A stretch of DNA of 64,000 nucleotides, from assembly GCF_000764305.2 (NCBI RefSeq), contig NW_025943639.1, positions 204,001-268,000 of the forward strand. The letters are read 5' to 3'. Source of the stretch: Hyalella azteca (lineage: Eukaryota > Arthropoda > Malacostraca > Amphipoda > Hyalellidae). The notes below the pieces were generated by a model, which saw nothing but the letters and a program-made list of their open reading frames with translations, did no database searches and was not told where the DNA came from. Every line of letters starts with the position of its first letter. The stretch's first letter is position 1. Of this stretch, positions 39,201 through 51,200 are shown in pieces. The position numbers and the translations under genes are program-made.

Positions 39201-42200
39201 CTAGTAATCCTACTACCACCTAGTAATCCTACTACCACCTAGTAATCCTACTACCACCTGGTAATCCTACTACCACCTAGTAATCATACTACCACCTTGA
39301 CCTTGTAATCATACTACCACCTAGTAATCCTACTACCACCTTGTAATCATACTACCACCTGGTAATCCTACTACCACCTAGTAATACTACTACCACCTAG
39401 TAATCCTACTACCACCTGGTAATCCTACTACCACCTAGTAATCCTACTACCACCTGGTAATCCTACTACCACCTAGTAATCGTACTACCACCTGGTAATC
39501 CTACTACCACTTAGTAATCATACTACCACCTGGTAGTCCTACTACCACCTAGTAATCCTACTTCCACCTGGTAATCATACTACCACCTAGTAATCCTACT
39601 ACCACCTAGTTATCCTACTACCACCTAGTAATCATACTACCACCTGGTAGTCCTACTACCCCCTAGTAATCCTACTTCCACCTGGTAATCCTACTACCAC
39701 CTAGTTATCCTACTGAGTAATCATACTACCGTACCTAGTAATCCTACTACCACCTAGTTATCCTACTACCACCTGGTAATCCTACTACCACCTAGTAATC
39801 CTACTACCTACTACCCTTAGTGCTACCAAATACCAGCTGCTTAGAATCCTACTACCAGCTAGTTTATATTCATAAAATTTGTATTCATTCGTGTGGAAGA
39901 ATACTGATAAGTTGTGATGAATGTTAGTTGGAGGCGAGTTCGCCTTGAACTTTGATAATTACCCATCACAATTACCAATCAGTCTAAGTGGTGGGTTTTT
40001 TAGACATCTTATGTAACCTCACATAATTAGTAAAAAATTTTAACTCACCATGCGCATTTTCGAAACGGCAGCATATAGCGCTGTGGTTCTCAAAGATACA
40101 TTTTTGGAAACTCGATATTTTCAATGTTCAGTATTCCTATTTTTCAAATTTGTATACATTCAATTTTGTAATTGCCTACATAAATTCTTTGATGACTTTG
40201 CCACTCATCACTCCTGTCACTCATGACTCAAGAGCGATTGGAACTGGCGGGTAATGTACATAAACGCGACGAGTAAGCAGTGCCATGAAACATAATTATC
40301 ATTTTTGGCTTGTACCATAACTCATACGTGGCGTCTGCATATCCATCAATAAATTCGCTAGCAAGTGAATTATGCTCAAACTTTGTAATTCATTTGTTGC
40401 TTTGTTTGAATTGGTATGTGTAATAAGTCATCGTATTCATCATTCAACAGATCACCCTGGCGCCTGCCCTTCTGACTTCTGCAGCAGAGATGCTGACTCA
40501 TCAGTAAGACTTCTGTGATTTTTTTGTATTTCTTAGTCTCATGTTCAGTATCAGTGAGGCTGCAGGTGGAAAGTTCGACATATGATTTACGTTCTTTTTC
40601 ACTAACTTAATTGAGATTTTGATTTGCATTCGTGCGACAGAAGCTCAAATCAAAGTTATTGCATGCAAACCTTTGCCGTTGGTTTGCTTCTGCATTTTTC
40701 ACTAGCAATAGCATTTCAATGTCCGTTCAAAGGAATGATTTCTCCATTGCACAACTATTAATAAATTCGTAACCACACATATGAACTGCACTATCTTTAA
40801 TGCAAGTCCAATTTAAGAAATGAACAGGGTTTTTTACCCATTCCGAGCTCAGGTGTGTCAAGATGACAGAGACTGCAGACTGGACGAGAAGTGTTGCTTA
40901 GATCCTTGCCAGCGAAGCAGGTTGTGCAAGCGAGCGCAACCGAGGAACGAAACCCAAATAATTAGCACACCTCCATCCCACACGTGAGTTTTGTAAATCG
41001 TCTTATTCCCGTTATAAAAATTAGCCCCTCTAATACCCACTAAATGCTATGAGTGCACACAAACACTCGGATGGCGCTAAATGCATAAAATCTACGTTTG
41101 GGTTTTCGCATTGTGACAACTTGTTTTAATTCCAAGTTCAAAAGCTAAGTCCGATCAATCAAACAAATAAGCAAACAATGTAGGTTCTTCTAGAAATACT
41201 CGTAAGAATACGCTGATTAAAGGCTAAAAAATTGCATCTGCCATGTAACGATAAATCACTTATCTATTGTTCAAAATTATTCAGCCGCAAAATTAAATTT
41301 GATATTTCTCAAAGATAGTTCGATGGGGTTATTTGCCTAACGAACTTTCGTTACTAGCTAGCAACTATCAACGAATAATCATAACCAGCTGGGAACTAAC
41401 ATACTTCCAATTTTCGTTTTGGTTCACAATTAGTATAGCACATATTCTTTTCCCGTGTTTCTTGTTGGGCTGAAGACATTTGCTTGACAAATCCTTTCTC
41501 GATCTAGAAAGCGGATTTATATCGATTTTTATTAAGTTGCGACACAAAATTTTCTGAGACCCCGTTGGCCAACATCAGTTATATCATGTTGGGTAATGAT
41601 CATTCTGCGTCATGGGTTGTAAATGAAAATGTACTATTCTTGACCATCATATTTTGTTCCAGGTGTTATTTCTTCTGTCCAGGAACCCGGGAGTGCTGTG
41701 ACGGCCGTAAGTCAATAAACAAACATAGGATAAAAGTCGAAACGATGAAATTATGCATTAATATCAACACAATTATTGTGCTGGAAATTCTACTCGGGTT
41801 ATTTAAACCCATGGTAATTACTGGGCGTTTTCATTACTGATTTTCATTACTAATACCACTCACATTGGCGCGAGTAAATGCAAAATCAGCACATGCAGCC
41901 ATCACCTTAATTCATACTGTTGACTTGTGTTGTCAACACAAATAATAACCCAAGTAGTTGTTGTTTCCTTATTTAGTGCTCTTAATATATAAGGAACTTT
42001 CACGAGAAATTTTTTTCAATAAAATTTCGAATTTAAAGGAAATTCAATCAATTGGATCAATTGAATCTACTCAGCCTTTTGAAGGAAATTGCACAGTAAC
42101 TTGACTGATGTGTTACCAGAAATAAAAAAAATTATCATTGAGTAAATTAACAACATCAAAAAGATAAACTGAAAAAAATTAAAGATCAGAACATCTGCAT

Positions 42201-45200
42201 GAGCAAACAGGGTTTATGAAAAATTTTACGCTGACAACTTGATCTAACTTAATCGGTCCATATTTTGGTAAGTATTGTAGATCATAAAATTCTCTAATGA
42301 TTTTCTCATTACATTTTCTAACGACATCGTCAACCATTTGTATTTCATAGTGATTCTTGTTTCTTGAATGTATATTTTACAAACTTTCTTTAATAAAAAG
42401 ACATTACTCGCCACAGAATAAGGGTTTTCTACCGATCTCGTGTTTCAAATGTAATTTTATATCCATGAAATATTTCTAAGAGTTCTCTCGGGACCTTATA
42501 TTTATGCGTGAAAAATGTGGCATTAGAAATGATTGACTTATGAGCAGGTTATGATCATTTCCTGAAGGAACCTCTGATACACTTTACTGAAGTTAACATG
42601 AAAAAGCGTACAATAAAACCTGTTTATTTCAGTGGAGAAGCCGGGCTACTGTCCAAACACAAACTTCTGTCCAGAATCCACTTCAAGTTTGCTCCAACTT
42701 CAGCATAAGGTGTCGTATTATTTCCAAAGCTGTGAAATCGACAGATCAAGATAAAGATTCATTAACTTTCATCAAACTCTCGAAGCTTCAATCATCGTGT
42801 GCATTGGACAAGGAAATTTTATTGCGACCATCATGATGAACATTATTGAAACAGTCTTTTCATTCGTGAGCAATTCCATCGGTTTCCAAAGACCCTGAAT
42901 CTTTTAAGTCAAGCATAGTAAAGCCGAAGGGAAAAGTATGCGTCATTTGAGTTAATTTAGAAAAGAGTCATTTCGTGTCTTAATATATATTTATATATAA
43001 ATATATACTGAAATCATACCCGTCAACAAGCAGGAATGTGCCGAGCGATCAGACTTTGAGTGCGGCGCTGGCGAGAAGTGCTGCTGGGATCCGTGCCTTC
43101 AGAAGCACCTTTGCCGCCGCAGTGCGAGCGAGCCTCACGGTTGGTTCTTGGGGAGACCTTCAGACGAGCAATTCGTGCGATGGAAATTTTTTAATAATAT
43201 TCAATAAATAGCATTCAAAGGAAAGGATGCTGGTATGCATAAAATTTTATGCCTAAACTTCCATATAGAATCTTTTGCTTGTAATTATTTTTCATGGTGA
43301 CAAGTTCAAATTCGTTGCTGAATAGCTCCAATTTCCTACTAATACTGCATTGAATAAAATGAATATGTCATTAAGATTATTGTACATTCACTCATGTTCT
43401 GTGACGCAGAACATGGCGGCGATTGTCCATCCGCCCCTAACGGAAAATGGTGCTCCACCTCAGCTAGTGCCAGGGTGAGTTGCACTGATAATAAGTATTA
43501 CTTTAACCCAGATTTGCGACTAAAGTTCAATTTAGAGAGAGAGAGAGAATTACGATAAAAGATTGGTGGCTGTGTAAGCATAAGCACAATTGAAACATAA
43601 CCATTATATCACGCTTACCATCGGTAGGTGTACGTATTACAACGGAGTCTGCATATCGACACGATTTTCTTGAATATTGAATTAACAATGGGGCTCATAA
43701 CCAGGGAAACGCTGAGAACAAAACCGCTTTTGCTTTTATTGAAATACATTAATGAATAAAGATTTGAACACATCAGATGGACATTTTTCCAGCAATAATA
43801 GATGTTGTCACAGGCATGTGCGGATGACGTCGACTGCGCGCTTGACTCAAAGTGTTGTGAAGACCATTGCCTGCAGGCTACAGTCTGTACGGGCACGTCT
43901 CTGCCCGTGCAACGGTGATAATTTATTTATGATTTAGCAATGAATTTGTAATTTGATAATTAGGCAATAGATTTTTAATTCATTAAATTCGCTCTACATT
44001 TACAATTTGATAATTTGAATGCAATGTGTAGTTGACTTACTGACACGTCTCAGCCGGTGCATCGGTTTTAATTTATAAATGGATTATATGGTAATAGATT
44101 TTGAATGAAAAGAATCATAATTTGATGATTAGGCAATAATCAATCTATCATTTGATTTGCGGGCACGTTCAGCCCTTGCACCGGGGGCTATTTCTTGTCA
44201 CTTTTTAATATTTTTTTCATAACTATTTCACTATATAATTTTCTCTAAAATGTAAAATTCAGTTTTTCTCTAAAACGTGTGAATAGCCTTACATTAGTGT
44301 TTAGTCAGCTACGTGATAGTTTAAACATTGTCAAACTGAGTGTATAATACATACAGATGCTGACTAAATATATACAATCTGCCGCTATGGTTTGACAACA
44401 ATCTTGAGAAGGCCCCATTTATATTATAATGTTCCATGTAATGTGTAATGTTGATCATATTAATTAAAGATAATTTTTGAAACTTCATCTCAAGTCGTGA
44501 AATTTACAGAAGACATTTTGAACTTTATTTTGAAGATGAAATTTCTAATAGTTTTTTCTCCTATAGATGTCGACGCTATTGTCAGGGTTCAAAGGAATGT
44601 TGCGACGGAGGTGAGAAAAATTACCATATATATGTGTTGCAAAACTGCGAATGAGTTTGCAAAGCAGTACTTAGTATTGGCTATTTTTTCATATAATAAT
44701 TAACTAACTGGCGTTTTTGCTTCTTAACTTACATTTTTAAATTTTGTTTGTTCTATTTCAATTTTCAATCATATTATCATATTAAGTATCAATTATAATC
44801 ATATTAATCATATTAAGTATCAATATTCAATGGAAAAACGTATCAAAGTATTTAACGATGTTATTTTAATAAATAATAAATCTAATTAAAGTCCTTGTAT
44901 AACTCAGCTGTGAAGCCAGGCTTGTGCCCTGCAGTTGCGCTGTGTCCTCCCTCCTCCAGTACAACACTGCAGGTAATTGACCACTGTCACTTTATTTAAA
45001 TTTATGCAATTAAAAATAAATTAAATTTATTATATTGATAATTCATTCAAATTAACTTTTTTTAGTGGAAACAGACAAATCTAGGCTTCAATGTGACTGA
45101 TTAAACACCGGGGAACTATATTTCTGAAGCGAATTTATCATGTGTAACTGGAGAATTAATTGTTTAATTTAAAATCAAAGTTTGATTTAAAAACAAAATA

Positions 45201-48200
45201 CTTTGAAGGGTTAATGCATTTATTTCATTTCGCACGAGGTTTCCGACTGCACTGAAGACTACGACTGTACTGGAGCTCAGAAGTGCTGCTTGGACCCTTG
45301 TTCAGCTGCCAAGTCCTGCTCGTTGACGGTCATCCGGCCTTTTGGTGAGATCATAAAGTGCAGAGTGCACAGAAAAATTGAGTGCTGTCATCGAAAATTA
45401 TCTCTAATGGTTATTAATTTTGGATTTTTAAATTCAAGGTTAGACTTTTGTAGTGAACAGCAAGCCTGCTCATTATAATCTTTAGGACGTTTGCGACAGT
45501 GGTCTGGAGATTGGTACACTCATGATGGAAGAATATTCTGGATATACCGCATACGTTGAAATTATTATAACTACCATATATCTTCTTTGTTAACGTCACA
45601 GATCAAACCGAAAGCCATCAATTAGCGTTTTAAATAATAAACTAATACTTATTTATTGTAACTAAAGAGACGTTGCTTCACTTCTTACAGAACATTTGGG
45701 GGAATGCCCGAACATTTCATGCTCTTCACAAGCTGCTGTGGTAAGTAGTCCATAAAACGAGGCTCAATTTAACTAACAATTAATCAAATATTACACTCTG
45801 AAAACTAGCCGACTTAATCCAACTGCATCCGTTGATTTTATTTTTTGCTATCCGTTAACAATTTTCAGTATTTTTTATAGGCGAGACGTTGCACCGCTGA
45901 CATCGACTGCTACACCCACGAGAAATGTTGCTCTTCGTCGTGCCCTCCTGTGTCGGGACCCAAGCTTTGCTACCCATCAATAAATCGACCAGACCTTGGC
46001 GAACCCTTTATCCATGGAGGGGGGGACGCGGGTAACCTGCCTGGCGCTGGAGGTTCTCACTCCACGGGGGGCTCGTCGGTTACTGACGGCACGCAGCCGA
46101 CGAGGTAAAGATTTATATCATCCGCCATTGAGATACGTTCAAGAGGATTTCTGTTCATGAAGTTTTTTATTTAGTATATACGTTTGAATTATATCAATAT
46201 AATGGCTGAGCACAAAGGGAAGTTTACTAAAACTTTTCTAAGCTTACTATAGAGGCCATTAACTTTAGATTTTGAAGAAATTCATCTTTAAAAAGAAGAG
46301 TTACCAAGGCATTTGCGAGCTCATTTTCAGCACTGCCCCTATCACGCGCAAGTAGGGTTGAGGTTTTTATTTTTCATTTCATGAAATTATAAAGCTAATT
46401 ATAAATTAAAAAAATTAAAAATGAAAATTTCTAAATTTAAGCACCCAAAATTAATGATTTACACGATTTTAAAATGATTCAAGTTCCTCATTTTGATGCC
46501 GACCAGTTATGCGGTATATTATTAATTATTTATCCCAAGTCCCTTGAACTTGCGGTTCTTTTTTCTCTAATAAAATATTATTCCAGCGAATTTTTCTTCA
46601 CAGATGCCGGCGGCTGTGTCCAGGATCCAAGACTGAGTGTTGTGACGACCAAGGTGCGGAAAATTCAGGATTTTCTCATTTTGAAAAATAAAATAAAAAT
46701 AGGTAGAAATATAAGTCGCATAATCAAGGTTTTTATATGCGTATCGACTGGAATCCATCTAAAGAATAACTTAAAATTTTTTGTGTAGTAATTATTTACT
46801 TTTCAGATACAATTCAAATTTAAACTAGACTTTATCCATACTATTTATGCATGCATTTATTTGATTAATTTCTTGTTACTAACATAAAATTTCATTGTGA
46901 TTTACCTTTACTGTAAAAGCATTCACTTGAAATCGTTCAGTTGCCAAATAATATTCTGTTCAGTTTTATCTCCACGTATACGATCGACTATTTAGCTCTA
47001 GTAGCGTTAATACCGTAAATGGTAATAATGTTAAGACTTAGAAGAATGAGTTTACACATAGTTATACACGTGATTCACTCATGCTTGAATTAAAAGTTCT
47101 AATTAACCTAATAAATGAGGATTAAAATGCTTATAGTTTCATGGATGTAGAAGAGTTGAAGCCTATCTCATGTTCGCAGGTACGGATGCTGGTTGCCCCA
47201 TCCAGACCACAGGCTGCACAGACGTCATTTCCAACAAGGTTATTTAGTTCCCCGAGCAAGAAAACAATAACAATGATGATAACAACCTAAACAATGAAAG
47301 ATAACAACGTATGAGGTGTGAGATAGCATTCCATGATGTGCAAAATAAAGTTCACTGGTGAGAGAAAAACATTCTAACATTTCAACGGGTGCGGGATAGC
47401 ATTTTGAGAGGAGCGAAATGATATTCTGTTTGACAAGCCACCGGAAAGCCATCTTCAAATGACGAGAAGCCACACTTAGGGAACCGCTTGTAGCCAATAC
47501 TCGAATAACGTTGCAGCTGCACGGTTATGAGATGTTCAATGAATTTATTCGGAGCTAGTGGAAATAGTATTTCGTTTTTCAGCATTCATTTCACACGATC
47601 GGGAAAAATGAATTTGTATTCATAGAAATAGTCGTGCATCGGTGAAGACAAGCACACGGCAAAAACTGAGAATTAATCGCCGTTTTTTTTTATATCAGAT
47701 CATTTAGTTTCATTCCAATTTATGAGATTTATCTCTTAATTTTAGCTGTGTACTTATTGAATTAAAATTAATATGATGAAATAGAAACTAAAACTTGTTA
47801 CTTTATAATTTTTTGTCGAAAACTTGGGACAGATAAATTTTATTTACAAAATTCTTTAAAACTCGTTTGGTCATATAGAAAATTTTGTTTCTTACAGGTT
47901 AATGATTGTGATGTACAAAATGACTGCTCACCTGGCGAGCAGTGCTGCTATATGACGTGTTTAAAGAAAAAAGTTTGCATCATATCATCAGTCGACACCG
48001 CTGCGCCGAAGGTTCGTAACACTTACATTGAATCCAATTGGTATATTTGTCGAACAAATTGGAAAAAATTAATTTATGTGAAGGGCTATCTGTGAAGGGA
48101 TATTGCGAATAAAACTAACAAATAAAAGCCATAAGCAAGCATACATCGGTGCCCAACCAGTTACCTGAAATAAATTTAATAAAATCTCTTAATGCTCGCA

Positions 48201-51200
48201 TTCCTACTTCGTTTCCCTGGCAGACGGTTAACGTGAGCGTGGTATTCACATCGCTCTCCTTAACGCTAAGCAGATTTGTATCCGATGAACTCCTGCCGCT
48301 GGTTGCGGGTGACCAGCATTTCAACTTGGAGCTCGTCCCGTACACGGCGCACTTGAAGGCAAGTTTGAAGCACGAATTTATCATTTCCAGCCATGGAGTG
48401 AAATGTCTGATTCGAACTATAAAATACATTGTAACCACTCGAGTATAAACATTCATATCATCCTTGAAAACCCTAAAAAAATAAAATAAATTTAAAGAAA
48501 CTCCCTCAATAAGAAAATAGTCCTCACTGTAAAGTCATTCACATGAACGTATATACAAAAGATAGTCGTGAGCCATTCGTGTCATGCTCGAAGAATCATT
48601 AGCACTGGATCGATCTGAGCCATATCTCATTGGCCGATTAATTATTGGATAATAAATATTATTCGCGATTACAAACTCAACAATGCAGGCCAACTTTCGA
48701 AAATTGAACACTTATGCATGAATTTACCATTATGTGATGGCAATTCATTTGGATGGTGACTGAATAAATATAGTCCTATAGTCGGATTCAGAACATTCGA
48801 AAAAGTAGTTTTCATCTCCACTTTGAATTGAGAACCTACAGTTCAGTTTTCACAAACGTTCGAATGAAGCCTCTCGTATCTGTTCTACTGAATTTCGGGA
48901 ATTAGATAAATACATCAAAATATTTAGCGTGGTGCTGGAACCTCTGGTTTATTAGCAGTGAAATAATTTAATTTGGTCAGAAGAGTTATTTACTTTACAT
49001 CTGACCACTTGCCGAGTGTACTTTTGATAATGCCAAAAAGGAGCATTGATTAAAACCGATTTCTGTCACTATTAATATTATAATTTATAACTGTAATGTA
49101 CTTACAACACTTCTCTTTACCTTGACTTCTTCTTGTTTGTTTGTTTGTCTGTCTGCTACAATTCTTATAATCAATATTTAACACACTTCTACCTGTCCAA
49201 TTAATCCGAAATTTTGCGCACTTGCGTAAAGTCGGGGACAATGCATGAATCAATTGGCAGAATGAAAAAATAATTTTAAAAAATTAATTTTTATAATATT
49301 TGAAAATGAAATAAGAAATTCATTGTACATGTGTAACCTCGGAGACGCCCGCGTCTTTAGAAGTGTGGTTTTAATAATATACGATTAAAAGTTACTTTTT
49401 ATAGACAACACTTCTAAAGAAACCAGTGTCTCCAATGTTAGAGATGTACAGTGAATTTTTAATTTTATTTTCGAATATTAAAAAAAAGAATTTTTCAATT
49501 TTTTAATATATAAAATTTTTCCAAAATTATTTATTCTGTCAATTGATTCATGCATTGCCTCCAACTTCACAAAAAGTGTGCAAAATTTCATAGCAACTGG
49601 ACAGGTAAAAGTGTATCAAATACCAATTATAAGATTTGTAAGCTGAAAAAAAATAATTTTTTCACTTTTTTAATATTGAAAAAAATATTAATAAAATTAT
49701 TTATGTAGTCATTTGATTCATGCATTGTCTCCAACTTTACGCAAGTGTGTAAAATTTCAGATCGATAGGATAAGTAGAAGTGTGTTAATAAATACCGAAT
49801 AAAAGATTTGTAGCAGACTGACAAACAGACAAAAAATATAACTCAGTACTCACTGCAGTGAGTGAGAGAGCGCATTTTCTCGTCGACGAAAAGTTGAGGT
49901 CACGGACGTACGGACAGACAGACAGACGGACATGGCGAGCACAATAGAGCATTTTTTCCACAAATGAGAAAATGCGCTATCAAGAAGTGAAGTTAAAGAG
50001 AAGTATTGTAAAAAAAAGCAATTTTTAAACGCATATTATTGCTGAATAATAGGCTAAATAACATTTGAAACCTTCAAAATTTGCAGGAATAAATGCCTCC
50101 TATAGATATACTCGGAAGATGGTAATTAGAGCAAAGAATCTGCACCAGTTGCGTGGGAGGTACCTATTGTAGATTCGTCCAGCGGGCTCCGGGGGAGCAA
50201 TGGCATGCTGCAATGCCCAAACCCTGCATGCGATTTAAACGTTTGAAAATGAACTTCCTAAGAACACAACTGTATTTTACCCTGTAAAATTTACCGTCGA
50301 TTAACCTTCAATGATTTGCTGGTGCACGCAAGAAAATTGAATTTAGGTCTCACTAATTCGAACCATTTACTTGGCCCTAATGTTCACCTAATGACGTTTT
50401 GTACAACACCATGAATAATATAATCAGCCAATTATTATAATTATAAAAGAGCAGGCTTCGTTTGGTACTCACGACAATACATTGAAATTATTAATTATCT
50501 CAACATGCTTTTGAGAGTACCGCAATATTGTTAATGAATTAACTAATCTCTTCATCGTCGATTTATACACGGATTTTTTTTTTTTTGGCACCATGCACCC
50601 TGCAGGGCGACTGCAGATTTGTTCCCGAGGACTGCGAGGGGCACAAGTATCTTGTTTGTGCCTACGATGAATTCCCTGAACTGCATCTCATTTTCACGAA
50701 TTGCTTCCTTAAACAACTGACCTCTGGGCTGCCACCAGCACCCGCTGCCACGAAGGTACATATTTGTCATGAAATTCGGTTGCTTCAATTAAAAATATCT
50801 GTTCCGATAGAATAAAAAAATCAAAATTCGGTTCAAGTGGCATCGGTTAGGTCACCTTTCGCTGGATTATCCATCAGTCGCAAATTGAACGCACGTATCA
50901 GATTGTCGTGCATGTTGTTCTTGGCTCCTTAACTTTGATAAGATGATATTCTTATACTGAACTAGAAAATATTTAATCCATAAATTATTCAAACAAGTAC
51001 CTCTATATCAGTGCTCGTCGGGGGTGCAGACCGTAGGGAACCGCTTGACAAGCTGCGTAAACGGAAGCAGGTCGGCGACTCTCATATCTCAGAGCCAGGG
51101 AAGACAACAGGAGCTTATCAAGAACCGCAAACCCAGCCGCCTGCCTAAAGTCTTCGTCAACGGGGTAGGTTCCTACGACAACGCGCACATAATTTCTTCG

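Larger units (their letters stand above)
37338..40983 (+). other. Gene A cassette 4: short Cys exon, WAP 9, WAP 10
   Basis: Exons 20-24. The short motif is CQFLCPDSEICCDG. WAP 9 is KPGYCPYSNKC plus CPKEDHACNGTEKCCWSEC. WAP 10 is HPGACPSDFC plus CQDDRDCRLDEKCCLDPC. Phases are 2 in and 2 out. Confidence 0.82.

Noticed and set aside
39140..39805. CRISPR-like regular repeats
   Set aside because: The 19-bp units are directly abutting with no unique spacers, in an intron of a eukaryotic gene; it is a minisatellite.
21260..48011. Several separate small WAP genes rather than one gene
   Set aside because: Only the first exon has a start codon with a signal peptide, and 37 exons in a row join in phase with no internal promoter or terminal stop required.
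48115..48456. Minus-strand 113-codon ORF opposite exon 38
   Set aside because: Shadow of the plus-strand exon, which has acceptor, donor and GILT-type homology.
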